NCBI GenBank assembly: GCA_021323335.1
Contig: JAJTCN010000004.1
Location: 19,852 to 83,851 of the forward strand
Direction: 5' to 3'
Length of the DNA: 64,000 nt
DNA from: Ramlibacter sp.
Lineage (GTDB): Bacteria; Pseudomonadota; Gammaproteobacteria; Burkholderiales; Burkholderiaceae_C
Each line of letters starts with the position of its first letter. Positions within the stretch are counted from its first letter, which is position 1. Of the stretch, positions 44,989 to 56,579 are shown piece after piece. Below the pieces are notes generated by a model. It made no database searches. It worked only from the letters and a program-made list of their open reading frames with translations, and was not told the DNA's origin. A program made the position numbers and the translations under genes.

Positions 44989-45618
44989 ATGACACGCCTC
45001 TGGGACATCTCTCCACCGGTGGACGCGGGCGCGCCGGTGTTTCCCGGCGACACGCCGTACCGCCAGCAGTGGGCTGCCACCATCGGCCCCGGCTGCCCCG
45101 TCAACGTCAGCACCATCACGCTGTCGCCCCACGTGGGCGCCCACGCCGACGCGCCGCTGCACTACGACCCGCAGGGCGCGGCCATCGGTGCGACCGACCT
45201 CGCGCCCTACCTCGGGCGCTGCCGCGTCATCCACGCCATCGCGCGCGGGCCGCTGGTGCAGTGGGAACATCTCGAACATGCGTTGCAAGGGCTGCCGCCA
45301 CGCGTGCTGGTGCGCACCTATGCGCGCGCGCCGGTGGACCGCTGGGACCCGGCGCTCTCCGCCTTCGCGCCGCGGACGATCGAGCGGCTGGCCGATGCCG
45401 GCGTGCGCCTGGTGGGAATCGACACCGCCAGCATCGACCCGGCGGACAGCAAGACGCTCGACAGCCACCAGGTGATCCGCCGCCGCGGCCTGCGGGTGCT
45501 GGAGAACCTGGTGCTCGACGACGTGCCGGAAGGCGACTACGAACTGATCGCGCTGCCGCTGAAGCTGATGACGGCGGACGCTTCGCCGGTGCGCGCCGTG
45601 CTGAGGGAGCTGGGATGA
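44989..45618 (+). CDS. kynB: Kynurenine formamidase
   Basis: 209 residues. Metal-binding motif HVGAHADAP (48-56; HxxxHxD) typical of the cyclase-like arylformamidase family. It hydrolyses N-formylkynurenine to kynurenine. First gene of a kynB-kynU-kynA run; its TGA overlaps the kynU ATG. Start ATG 44989 has no strong upstream Shine-Dalgarno match. Confidence 0.9.
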   Translation: MTRLWDISPPVDAGAPVFPGDTPYRQQWAATIGPGCPVNVSTITLSPHVGAHADAPLHYDPQGAAIGATDLAPYLGRCRVIHAIARGPLVQWEHLEHALQGLPPRVLVRTYARAPVDRWDPALSAFAPRTIERLADAGVRLVGIDTASIDPADSKTLDSHQVIRRRGLRVLENLVLDDVPEGDYELIALPLKLMTADASPVRAVLRELG

Positions 45619-46877
45619 CGACCTTGCAGGACTGCCTCGCGCTCGACGCGCAGGACCCGCTGCGCCACCTGCGCGGGCTCTTCACGCTGCCCGAAGGCGT
45701 GATCTACCTGGACGGCAACTCGCTGGGGCCGCTGCCGAAGGCCGCGCCGGAGCGCATCGCGCGTGCCGTGCAGCAGGAATGGGGTGAGGGCCTGATCCGC
45801 TCCTGGAACACGGCCGGCTGGTTCGAGCTGCCGCAGCGCCTGGGCGACCGGATCGGCACGCTGGTCGGGGCACGCCCGGGCGAGGTGGTCGCGACCGACA
45901 GCACCTCCATCAACCTGTTCAAGGTGCTCAGCGCCGCGCTGTCGATCGCGCACGTGGACGCACTGTCCCGCCGAACCATCGTCAGCGAACGCAGCAACTT
46001 CCCGACCGACCTGTACATCGCCGAGGCGCTGTGCCGCGAGCGCGGCATGACGCTGCGGCTGGTGGAGCCGGACGGGATCGCCCGCGCGCTCGACGCGGAC
46101 ACCGCGGTGCTGATGCTGACGCACGTGAACTACCGCACCGGCGCCATGCACGACATGCGCGCCGTCACCGCGGCGGCGCACGCGGCGGGCGCGCTGGTGG
46201 TCTGGGACCTCGCGCACAGCGCCGGCGCGGTGGAGGTCGACCTGCATGGCGCCGACGCGGACTTCGCCATCGGCTGCGGCTACAAATACCTCAATGGCGG
46301 GCCGGGCGCGCCCGCCTTCGTGTGGGTGCATCCGCGCCACGCCGACCGTTTCTGGCAGCCGCTGGCCGGGTGGTGGGGCCACGCGGCGCCGTTCGCGTTC
46401 ACACCGGACTACCGCCCCGCGGCGGGCATCGCGCGCTACCTGTGCGGCACCCAGCCGATCCTGAGCATGACCGCGCTGGAATGCGGGCTCGACACGCTGC
46501 TGGCCGCCGAGCCTCTGGGCGGGATGCCGGCGCTGCGGCGCAAATCGCTCGCCCTCACCGACCTGTTCATCGCCCTGGTGGAGGAGCGCTGCGCCTCCCA
46601 TGGCCTGGGCTTGGCGACGCCGCGCGAGCACGCCCGCCGCGGCTCGCAGGTCTGCCTCACGCGCGACGAGGGCGCCTACGCGATCGTGCAGGCGCTGATA
46701 GCGCGCGGCGTGATCGGCGACTTCCGCGCCGGCCGACCCGACATCCTGCGCTTCGGCCTGACGCCGCTGTACCTGCGTTTCGCCGACGTCTGGCACGCCG
46801 TGGAGCACTTGCGGCAAGTGCTCGACACCGGCGAGTGGCGGCGCGACGAATTCAACCGGCAGCACGCGGTGACCTGA
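45615..46877 (+). CDS. kynU: Kynureninase
   Basis: 420 residues, a PLP enzyme with Lys in [12 protein letters not shown] and the N-terminal [10 protein letters not shown] motif. It splits kynurenine to anthranilate and alanine. Starts inside the kynB stop (ATGA). Followed by kynA with a 1-base gap. Confidence 0.95.
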   Translation: MTTLQDCLALDAQDPLRHLRGLFTLPEGVIYLDGNSLGPLPKAAPERIARAVQQEWGEGLIRSWNTAGWFELPQRLGDRIGTLVGARPGEVVATDSTSINLFKVLSAALSIAHVDALSRRTIVSERSNFPTDLYIAEALCRERGMTLRLVEPDGIARALDADTAVLMLTHVNYRTGAMHDMRAVTAAAHAAGALVVWDLAHSAGAVEVDLHGADADFAIGCGYKYLNGGPGAPAFVWVHPRHADRFWQPLAGWWGHAAPFAFTPDYRPAAGIARYLCGTQPILSMTALECGLDTLLAAEPLGGMPALRRKSLALTDLFIALVEERCASHGLGLATPREHARRGSQVCLTRDEGAYAIVQALIARGVIGDFRAGRPDILRFGLTPLYLRFADVWHAVEHLRQVLDTGEWRRDEFNRQHAVT

Positions 46878-46878
46878 C

Positions 46879-47727
46879 ATGACCCAGCCCCCGAAACCCG
46901 AAGACATCGTCCATGCCGAGCGCGCGCAGCTGGATTTCAGCCGCGACATGAGCTACGGCGACTACCTGCAGCTCGACGCCATCCTGCAGGCGCAGAAGCC
47001 GCTCTCGCCCGACCACAACGAGATGCTCTTCATCGTGCAGCACCAGACCAGCGAGCTGTGGATGAAGCTGATGCTGCACGAGCTGGATGCGGCGATCGCC
47101 GCCATGGCGCGGGACGAACTGCCGCCGGCCTTCAAGATGCTGGCGCGGGTGTCGCGGATCATGGAGCAGCTGGTGCACGCGTGGGACGTGCTGGCCACGA
47201 TGACGCCTCCGGAGTACAGCGCGATCCGTCCTTACCTCGCCAGCTCCAGCGGCTTCCAGAGCTGGCAGTACCGCTGCATCGAGTTCCGCCTGGGCAACAA
47301 GAACCCGGCGATGCTCAAGCCGCACGAGCACCACGAGGGGCGGCTGGCCGTGGTGCGCGCCGCGCACGAAGCGCCTTCGCTGTACGACGAGTCGCTGCGG
47401 CTGCTGGCGCGCCGCGGCCTGCCGGTGCCGGCTTCGCACGTGCAGCGCGACTGGACCAAGCCGTACGAGGCGAGCAAGGAAGTGGAAGCGGCCTGGCTGG
47501 TCGTCTACCGCGCGCCGGAGAAGAACTGGGACCTGTACCAGCTCGGCGAGGAGCTGACCGACCTGGAGGATGCCTTCCGCCTCTGGCGCTTCCGCCACGT
47601 CACCACGGTCGAACGCATCATCGGCTTCAAGCGCGGCACCGGCGGCACCGGCGGCGTGAGCTACCTGCGCAAGATGCTGGACGTGGTGCTGTTCCCGGAG
47701 ATCTGGCAGCTGCGCACGGAGTTGTGA
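46879..47727 (+). CDS. kynA: Tryptophan 2,3-dioxygenase
   Basis: 282 residues. Family marks: [52 protein letters not shown] and [15 protein letters not shown]. The heme enzyme opens the indole ring, the first step of the kynurenine pathway. The order B-U-A therefore encodes steps 2, 3 and 1. The 3' side carries a palindromic repeat (47733-47836) before the convergent monooxygenase. Confidence 0.95.
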   Translation: MTQPPKPEDIVHAERAQLDFSRDMSYGDYLQLDAILQAQKPLSPDHNEMLFIVQHQTSELWMKLMLHELDAAIAAMARDELPPAFKMLARVSRIMEQLVHAWDVLATMTPPEYSAIRPYLASSSGFQSWQYRCIEFRLGNKNPAMLKPHEHHEGRLAVVRAAHEAPSLYDESLRLLARRGLPVPASHVQRDWTKPYEASKEVEAAWLVVYRAPEKNWDLYQLGEELTDLEDAFRLWRFRHVTTVERIIGFKRGTGGTGGVSYLRKMLDVVLFPEIWQLRTEL

Positions 47728-47732
47728 ACCTT

Positions 47733-47836
47733 CCGTCATCCCCGCGAAGGCGGGGATCACAGAGCCTGCCCCCGCGAAGGCGGGGGGCTTTCCTGAAATC
47801 GGGAGCCCTGGATTCCCGCCTGCGCGGGAATGACGG
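47733..47836. repeat. Proteobacterial palindromic intergenic element (CCCGCGAAGGCGGG type)
   Basis: Outer arms CCGTCATCCCCGCGAAGGCGG and CCGCCTGCGCGGGAATGACGG are imperfect inverted copies; a second inner hairpin CCCCCGCGAAGGCGGGGG lies at about 47770-47787. This is the widely dispersed intergenic element found in many Burkholderiales. Sits between the convergent kynA and the FAD monooxygenase, where it can act as a terminator. Confidence 0.85.
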
Positions 47837-47838
47837 TT

Positions 47839-49013
47839 TTATTTGTACAACCAAGGCTGGTCGAGAAGCCTCTCCCCCAGCAACCGCATCGCCGCATTCC
47901 GCGCCATCCGCAGCGGCCCCGTCGCATGGAAAATCGTGCCGTTGCGGATCGACCGCTCCTGCACCCGCGCCACCCGCTGCCAGCGATTGAGCGCATAGCG
48001 GCGAAAGGCCGTGGGCACGTCGACGATGCGGTCGTCGGCGATGGCCAGAACACGCTGCAATTCGCGCGCATCCTCGATCGCCATGCCCGCGCCCTGCGCC
48101 AGGTAGGGACGCATCGGGTGCGCGGCATCGCCCAGCAAGGCCACGCGCCCGCGCGCCATCTCTTCCGCGGAGCCGACCGGCGGGCGCGCATGCAGCACCC
48201 AGAAGCCCCACTTCGGGATGGACGCCACGCGCTCGCGCACCGCTCCGCACACCGGCCCCAGCGCCGCCTCCAGCTGCGCCTGCGTCGCCGCGAAGTCCCA
48301 GTCGCGCGGGTCGCCCGGTTGCGTCCCTTCCACCACGCATACCGCGTTGAGCCATTCGCCGCCGCGCACCGGATAGGTCACTAGGTGCATGCGCGGCGCC
48401 AGCCACACCGTCACCTCGTCGCTGCGCAGCGCCTGCGGCAGGTCCTGTTGCCGCACGAGGCCGCGGTAGGCCAGCTGGCCGGTGGCCTGCGTCGGCGCAT
48501 CGCCGGCGACGTCCACCCGCAGGTTGCTCCAGACGCCGTCCGCGGCGACCAGGGCCTCCGCTTCCACCAGGCGAGCCTCGGTGGTCCGGGCGGTCACCAC
48601 GCTGCCCTGCTCCTCGACCGCGCCCAGCCGGCTGCCGGTGTGCAGGCGCACGCCGCCCGCCTGCGCCGCGTGCAGCAAGGCAGCCTGCAGGTCGGCGCGG
48701 TGCACCGTGAGATAGGGAGCGCCATAGCGCTGGCGCATGGCGGGCCCGAGTTCCAGCACGCCGAGGTCCGCGCCATCCACGCCGTCGCGCGCGCGCAGGC
48801 GCGCAGGCGCCACCGCCAGCCGGCCCAGCTCGCCCTGCAGCAGCTCCCACTCCTGCAGGATGCGGGTGGCGTTGGGCCCGAGCTGGATGCCGGCGCCGAC
48901 TTCGGACAAGGCTTCGGCCTGCTCGAAGACGCGGGCCTCCCAGCCCGCGCGCCGCGCGGCCAGCGCCGCGGCCAGGCCGCCGATGCCGCCGCCGGCGACG
49001 AGCAGTTCCCTCG

Positions 49014-49017
<4 letters not shown>
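47839..49017 (-). CDS. FAD-dependent aromatic monooxygenase (3-hydroxybenzoate 6-hydroxylase-like)
   Basis: 392 residues. The N-terminal FAD motif GGGIGGLAAA, the mid-protein DGVWSNLR region and LLGDAAHPMRPYLAQGAGMAIEDA (second FAD motif) mark a class A flavin hydroxylase. Similar enzymes include salicylate and 3-hydroxybenzoate hydroxylases. The GTG start at 49017 overlaps the acnA stop (GTGA). Next to kynBUA it could take part in aromatic amino-acid catabolism, but the coupling is to acnA, on the other strand. Substrate uncertain. Confidence 0.8.
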
Positions 49018-51647
<2,630 letters not shown>

Positions 51648-51723
51648 GCGCGTGTTCCCTGGTTGTTGCTTTGCGTGATTTTGCAGCCAGACGCGCGGCT
51701 GGGGCGGTTTGCCGTGCCGCCGC

Positions 51724-52908
51724 TCAGCCGTTGGGCAGGTAGCGCACCGCCAGCACGCCTTCGATGCCGCGCAGGGTGGCCAGGACCTGGTCGCCCACCG
51801 CGCTGTCCACGTCCACCAGCGTATAGGCCATGTCGCCGCGCGACTTGTTCACCATGTTGTGGATGTTGAGGCCGGCGTGCGCCATGGCCGTGGAGATCTG
51901 GCCCAGCATGTTGGGCACGTTGGCATTGGCGATGGCCACCCGCCAGCGGGTGCCGCGGCTCATGTGCACGTTGGGGAAGTTGACGGCATTGCGCACGTTG
52001 CCGTGCTCGAGGAAATCGCGCAGCTGGTCCGCGACCATGGCGGCGCAGTTGTCCTCCGCTTCCCGGGTGGACGCGCCGAGGTGCGGCAGGGCGATCACCT
52101 GCGGGTGTCCCAGCAGGCCCGCGTGGGGGAAGTCGCAGACGTAGCGGCCGAGCTGGCCGGCGCCCAGCGCCGAGACGACCGCGGCATCGTCCACCACACC
52201 GTCGCGCGAGAAATTCAGCAGCACCGCGTCCGGCCCCATCAACCGCACGTTGTCCGCGTTGACCAGGTGCCGGGTGGCGGGCACCAGCGGCACGTGCAGG
52301 CTCACCAGCCGGGCGTGCTGCAGCACGTCGTCCACGCTGGCCGCCCGCTGCACCTGGGAAGACAGGCTCCAGGCGGCGTCGACCGTGATCTCCGGGTCGT
52401 AGCCCATCACGTGCATGCCCAGCTTGATGGCCGCGTCCGCCACCAGCGCGCCGACCTTGCCGAGGCCGATGATGCCCAGGGTCTGGCCGGACAGCTCGAA
52501 GCCGGCGAAGGCCTTCTTGCCTTCCTCGATGGCCTGCTCCAGCGCCGGCGAGGCCGGGTCGAGCGCCTGCACGAAGCGCTGCGCCTCCGGCAGGTGGCGC
52601 GCCGCCATCAGCATGCCGGCCAGCACCAGCTCCTTGACCGCGTTGGCGTTGCCGCCCGGCGCGTTGAACACGGGGATGCCGCGGGCGCTGAGCGCCGGCA
52701 CGGGGATGTTGTTGGTGCCGGCGCCGGCGCGGCCGATCGCCCGGACCGAGGCGGGGATCTCCATCCCGTGCATGTCGGCGGAGCGCACCAGCACCGCGTC
52801 GGGCGCGGCGATGTCCTTGCCCGTGCGGTAGCGGCCGGCGGGCAGCCGCTCGAGGCCAGCATTCGAGATCTGGTTGAGGACCAGGATCCCGAACGGGGCG
52901 TCAGCCAT
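51724..52908 (-). CDS. serA: D-3-phosphoglycerate dehydrogenase, ACT-domain type
   Basis: 394 residues. D-2-hydroxyacid dehydrogenase fold with NAD motif GLGKVG and catalytic segment [12 protein letters not shown], followed by a C-terminal ACT domain (about 320-394, [14 protein letters not shown]) for serine feedback. It starts the phosphorylated serine pathway. Its ATG overlaps the serC stop by 8 bases, so serC-serA form one transcript. Confidence 0.9.
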   Translation of the reverse strand: MADAPFGILVLNQISNAGLERLPAGRYRTGKDIAAPDAVLVRSADMHGMEIPASVRAIGRAGAGTNNIPVPALSARGIPVFNAPGGNANAVKELVLAGMLMAARHLPEAQRFVQALDPASPALEQAIEEGKKAFAGFELSGQTLGIIGLGKVGALVADAAIKLGMHVMGYDPEITVDAAWSLSSQVQRAASVDDVLQHARLVSLHVPLVPATRHLVNADNVRLMGPDAVLLNFSRDGVVDDAAVVSALGAGQLGRYVCDFPHAGLLGHPQVIALPHLGASTREAEDNCAAMVADQLRDFLEHGNVRNAVNFPNVHMSRGTRWRVAIANANVPNMLGQISTAMAHAGLNIHNMVNKSRGDMAYTLVDVDSAVGDQVLATLRGIEGVLAVRYLPNG

Positions 52909-53983
52909 GGCTGCGCTCGAATTCCTTCATGTACTGCACCAGGGCCTGCACGCCTTCGACCGGCATGGCGTTGTAGATCGAGGCGCGCATGCCGCCGACC
53001 GAACGGTGGCCCTTGAGCTGCACCATCCCGCGCGCCTGCGCGCCCTTCAGGAACTCGGCATCCAGCGCTTCGTCCTTCAGCCAGAAGGGCACGTTCATGA
53101 GCGAACGGTCCTCGCGCGCGATCGGGTTGCGGAAGAAGCTGCTGCCGTCCAGGAAGTCGTACAGCAGCTTCGCCTTGGCCGCGTTGTGCCGCGCCATCGC
53201 TTCCATGCCGCCCAGCGCCTTGACGTGCTTGAGCACCAGCCCCGCGATGTAGATCGCGTAGGTGGGCGGCGTGTTGTACATCGAGTCGGCGTCGGCCTGG
53301 GTCTTGTAGTTGAAGGCCGACGGCGTGATCGGCAGCGCATGTCCCATCAGGTCCTTGCGCACCACCACGATGGTCAGTCCCGAAGGCCCGATGTTCTTCT
53401 GCGCGCCGGCGTAGATCAGTCCGTACTTCGCCACGTCGATGGGCCGCGACAGGATGTCCGAGGACATGTCCGCCACCAGCGGAACCTTGCCGGTGTCCGG
53501 CGTCCAGTGGAACTGCACGCCGCCGATGGTCTCGTTCGAGCAGATGTGGACGTAGGAAGCGCCGGGATCGAGCTTCCATTCCGCCTGCTTCGGGATCGCC
53601 GAGAACTTCGAAGCCTCCGCGCTGGCCGCGAAGTTGACCGTGCCGTAGGTCTTCGCTTCCTTGGCCGACTTCTTGGACCAGTCGCCCGTGATGACGTAGT
53701 CGGCGCGGCCGGTGGCGCCCATCAGGTTCATCGGCACGATGGCGTTCTCGCCGATCGCGCCGCCCTGCATGAACAGCACCTGGTAGCCCGAGGGGACGCC
53801 CATCAGCTCCTTGAGCAGGTCCTCGGTCTCCGCGTGGATGGACATGAACTCCTTGCCGCGGTGGCTCATTTCCATCACCGACATGCCGCTGCCGCGCCAG
53901 TCCAGCATCTCGTCCGCCGCCTGGCGCAGAACCGGCTCCGGCAGGGTGGCGGGACCGGGACTGAAATTGAATACGCGGGTCAT
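52901..53983 (-). CDS. serC: Phosphoserine aminotransferase
   Basis: 360 residues, PLP enzyme with Lys in [12 protein letters not shown] and an N-terminal [14 protein letters not shown] motif. Makes phosphoserine from phosphohydroxypyruvate (also acts in pyridoxine synthesis). ATG at 53983 gives [10 protein letters not shown]; the frame further upstream is not needed. Overlaps serA. Confidence 0.94.
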   Translation of the reverse strand: MTRVFNFSPGPATLPEPVLRQAADEMLDWRGSGMSVMEMSHRGKEFMSIHAETEDLLKELMGVPSGYQVLFMQGGAIGENAIVPMNLMGATGRADYVITGDWSKKSAKEAKTYGTVNFAASAEASKFSAIPKQAEWKLDPGASYVHICSNETIGGVQFHWTPDTGKVPLVADMSSDILSRPIDVAKYGLIYAGAQKNIGPSGLTIVVVRKDLMGHALPITPSAFNYKTQADADSMYNTPPTYAIYIAGLVLKHVKALGGMEAMARHNAAKAKLLYDFLDGSSFFRNPIAREDRSLMNVPFWLKDEALDAEFLKGAQARGMVQLKGHRSVGGMRASIYNAMPVEGVQALVQYMKEFERSHG

Positions 53984-54020
53984 GCTGCCAGCATACAAGA
54001 AGCGCGAGACCCGCTTGCCG

Positions 54021-54422
54021 TCAGGCCCAGGCGGCGGCGGGCGCGCGGCGCAGGCCGATCCACTGCAGTTCGGCCAGCACGCCCACGAAGAGGGCCTGCA
54101 CGACCAGGAAAGCCTGCCCCAGGAGCGTGAGGCCGGCGCCGGTGAACAGCAGTTCCAGGCAGCCGAACACCCAGGCTGCATTGCCGGCGATCAGCAGGTA
54201 GACGCCTGCCCGCGGCACGGGGCGGCCGCGAGCGGCCCACGCGGCGAGCGCCGCGAAGGCGAACAGGGCGACGCCGGAAGCGGTCAACAACCCGGCCGGC
54301 AGGCCGAGCCAGCCGGCGAGCAGCGTAGCCGCTGCGACTTGCAGCCCGCCGCTGGCCGCCGCCGACGCGGCGTCGATCCACAGCACGGTGGGCAGGAAGC
54401 GGGGGGAAGAGGCGAAGTTCAT
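54021..54422 (-). CDS. Four-span hypothetical membrane protein, 133 aa
   Basis: About four membrane spans (15-35, 40-60, 73-92, 100-120) and no large loops. ATG 54422 has AAGGAGC seven bases upstream. It is divergent from the MmyB-type regulator gene across a 108-base gap holding a perfect operator-like palindrome, so it is the likely target of that regulator. No family recognised. Confidence 0.7.
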   Translation of the reverse strand: MNFASSPRFLPTVLWIDAASAAASGGLQVAAATLLAGWLGLPAGLLTASGVALFAFAALAAWAARGRPVPRAGVYLLIAGNAAWVFGCLELLFTGAGLTLLGQAFLVVQALFVGVLAELQWIGLRRAPAAAWA

Positions 54423-54475
54423 GGCAGCTCCTTGGGAAAGTGGGAACCGCACTGTCGGCGCCGCCGCGCCGCGGG

Positions 54476-54498
54476 TCCATGACCTCCGGGGTCATGGA
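54476..54498. promoter_or_regulatory. Perfect palindrome, candidate operator of the divergent regulator
   Basis: TCCATGACC-TCCGG-GGTCATGGA: nine-base perfect arms with a five-base spacer, exactly in the gap between the membrane-protein gene (start 54422, minus) and the HTH gene (start 54531, plus). Position and symmetry suit a dimeric HTH repressor; binding is inference. Confidence 0.6.
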
Positions 54499-54530
54499 AG
54501 CCCGGCGCGGCCCCGACTACCATCCCGGCC

Positions 54531-55358
54531 ATGGACCTCGCCCACGCACCCGCTCCCGCCTCGCAGGCCCGCAGCTTCGGCGAGCACCTGCGGCACTGGC
54601 GCCAGCGCCGCCGCATGAGCCAGCTGGACCTGGCCGGCGAGGCGGACATCTCGACGCGGCACCTGAGCTTCGTGGAAACCGGCCGATCGCTCCCCAGCCG
54701 CGAGATGGTGCTGCGCCTGGCCGAACGCCTGGACATCCCGCTGCGCGAGCGCAACGCGCTGCTGGTCGCCGCCGGCTATGCGCCGATGTACCGCGAGCGC
54801 CCGCTGGACGACGCCGCGCTGGCGCCGGCCCGCGAAGCCGTGCAGCTGATCCTGAAAAGCCACGAGCCCTATCCGGCGCTGGCGGTGGACCGGCACTGGA
54901 ACCTGCTGGCGCACAACGCCATGGTGCCGCACCTGATGGCGCGCGCCGATCCGTCGCTGCTGCAGGGCACGATCAACGTGCTGCGCCTCAGCCTGCATCC
55001 GCGCGGCCTGGCGCCGCACATCGTGAACCTCGGGCAGTGGCGGCACCACCTCTTCGAGCGGCTGCGCCAGCAGGTCCAGGCCACCGGCGACCGCCAGCTG
55101 CAGACGCTGGAAGAAGAACTGCGCGCCTACCCCGTGCCGGCCGATGCGGACGCGCACCGGCTCGATGGCGAAGTGCTCGGCATCGCGATGCCGCTGCGCT
55201 TTCGCACCCGGGAGGGCGCGGTGCTCAGTTTCATCAGCACCACCACCATCTTCGGCACGCCGGTGGACGTGACGTTGCAGGAGCTGGCGCTGGAGACTTT
55301 CTTTCCGGCGGATCCGCAGACCGCGGCAGCCCTTCGCACGCTGGCGGCCTCTTCGTAG
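54531..55358 (+). CDS. Helix-turn-helix regulator, MmyB type
   Basis: 275 residues. An N-terminal XRE-type HTH (about 16-70; RMSQLDLAGEADISTRHLSFVETGRS) precedes an effector-binding domain of the MmyB-like kind (about 95-275; AREAVQLILKSHEPYPALAVDRHWNLLAHN). In related proteins the C-terminal domain binds a small ligand. Its stop codon lies in the end of repeat copy 2. It is probably autoregulated and represses the divergent membrane-protein gene through the palindrome at 54476-54498. Confidence 0.82.
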   Translation: MDLAHAPAPASQARSFGEHLRHWRQRRRMSQLDLAGEADISTRHLSFVETGRSLPSREMVLRLAERLDIPLRERNALLVAAGYAPMYRERPLDDAALAPAREAVQLILKSHEPYPALAVDRHWNLLAHNAMVPHLMARADPSLLQGTINVLRLSLHPRGLAPHIVNLGQWRHHLFERLRQQVQATGDRQLQTLEEELRAYPVPADADAHRLDGEVLGIAMPLRFRTREGAVLSFISTTTIFGTPVDVTLQELALETFFPADPQTAAALRTLAASS

Positions 55359-55438
55359 GCTGGCGGTGAGCGCAGCGAACCCCAGCTACGCGGCGCGCGG
55401 GAAGCTGGGGTTCGCCTTCGGGCTCACCACCAGCCTAC
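55355..55438. repeat. Palindromic intergenic repeat, family A copy 2
   Basis: Begins GTAGGCTGGCGGTGAG and ends CTCACCACCAGCCTAC, with inner arms GAACCCCAGC (55377-55386) and GCTGGGGTTC (55404-55413). Same module order as copy 1 at 30230-30313. The TAG stop of the regulator gene lies inside its first bases. Confidence 0.85.
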
Positions 55439-55472
55439 GGAGCCACGCTCACCACCGGCCCAAGCATTCGCG

Positions 55473-56489
55473 TCACGGATTCAAGGGCACCAGCCCGTCG
55501 TCCGGCGGCGCTTCGTCCGGCGCATGGATCCGCGCCTCGAAGGCGCGCAGGCGCTTGTAGACCGAGATCAGCTCGATGATGGTGCTCCAGCTCAGCACCA
55601 GGTACTGGAACGACTCCGTCACCTTGTCGAACGCCCGCGCGATCTGCTGGAACACGCCGAGCGTGAACACGCCGGCGATGACGGTCGGGCCCATGGCCAC
55701 CAGGGGCACCAGCACGCTGGCCTGCAGGTAGGACCACTTCACCACGTCGAAGTACAGGTAGTGGAAGTACAGCCGGAAGTAGTTGTGCCGCACCCGCTGG
55801 AACAGCGAAGCAGCCACCGGCGGCGCGGCGCGCGACGGGTCGTCCTCGCCGTACACCAGCTCCTTGCGGTAGGCCGCTTCCACGCGCTGGTTCTGGAACT
55901 CCAGCCCCGGCAGCAGGATGCCGGTGACGGCCAGCAGCACCGTGCCGAACAGGGCCCAGCCGATCGAGATCCACACCAGCGAATGCGGGATGGCGCCGAT
56001 GATCGGCACGCTGGTGATCTTGTCCGACAGCCCCCACAGGATCGGCAGGAAGGCCGCCAGCGTCATCAGGCTGCGCATCAGCTCCACGCCCAGGCCTTCG
56101 ACGATGCGGGCAAAGCGCATCGTGTCCTCCTGCACGCGCTGGGCCGCGCCTTCCACCGAGCGCAGCTTCGGCCAGTGCTGCATGTAGTAGTCGTTCATCG
56201 CCTGCCGCCAGCGGAAGACGTAGTGCCGCGTGAAGAACTCGACGAACACCGCCACCGTGATGTAGACCATCGCGATGGAGAAGAACGTCATGATCTGCTG
56301 CCAGTACTGCGGCGCCGTGATGCTGCCGGGCGCGGAGAGGGCCTTCTGCACCAGGTCGTAGAAGCTGCCGAACCACTCGTTGATCTTCACGTCCAGCTGC
56401 ACGCGGTACCAGGTGGCCAGCAGGATCAGGGCCGTGCCCAGGATGGACCACGCCATCCAGCGGCGGTTCAGGAAGAAGGAACGGAACAT
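55473..56489 (-). CDS. SbmA/BacA-like peptide transporter, short form
   Basis: 338 residues. The core closely follows E. coli SbmA (406 residues): RWMAWSILGTALI, HYVFRWRQAMNDYYMQHW, EGAAQRVQEDTMRFA, GLEFQNQRVEAAYRKELVYGEDD, VRHNYFRLYFHYLYFD. It lacks about 70 residues between MFRSFF and RRWMAW, i.e. the first membrane spans of E. coli SbmA. It lacks an ATP-binding domain. SbmA imports peptides such as microcins through proton coupling. The short form is probably a natural clade variant. A terminator (56531-56554) lies upstream on this strand, after acnB. Confidence 0.87.
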   Translation of the reverse strand: MFRSFFLNRRWMAWSILGTALILLATWYRVQLDVKINEWFGSFYDLVQKALSAPGSITAPQYWQQIMTFFSIAMVYITVAVFVEFFTRHYVFRWRQAMNDYYMQHWPKLRSVEGAAQRVQEDTMRFARIVEGLGVELMRSLMTLAAFLPILWGLSDKITSVPIIGAIPHSLVWISIGWALFGTVLLAVTGILLPGLEFQNQRVEAAYRKELVYGEDDPSRAAPPVAASLFQRVRHNYFRLYFHYLYFDVVKWSYLQASVLVPLVAMGPTVIAGVFTLGVFQQIARAFDKVTESFQYLVLSWSTIIELISVYKRLRAFEARIHAPDEAPPDDGLVPLNP

Positions 56490-56530
56490 GTTTGTTTTCC
56501 TTGTGGGAGTCCGGCGGATGCTACAAAAGA

Positions 56531-56554
56531 AAAAGCGGCCCGAGGGCCGCTTTT
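56531..56554 (-). terminator. Rho-independent terminator of the acnB operon
   Basis: On the minus strand the sequence reads AAAAGCGGCC-CTCG-GGCCGCTTTT followed by a T-rich CTTTTGTAG tail, 26 bases after the acnB stop and 41 bases before the sbmA-like start. Confidence 0.9.
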
Positions 56555-56579
56555 CGTCACGCAGGGATGCGGGTCTTCC

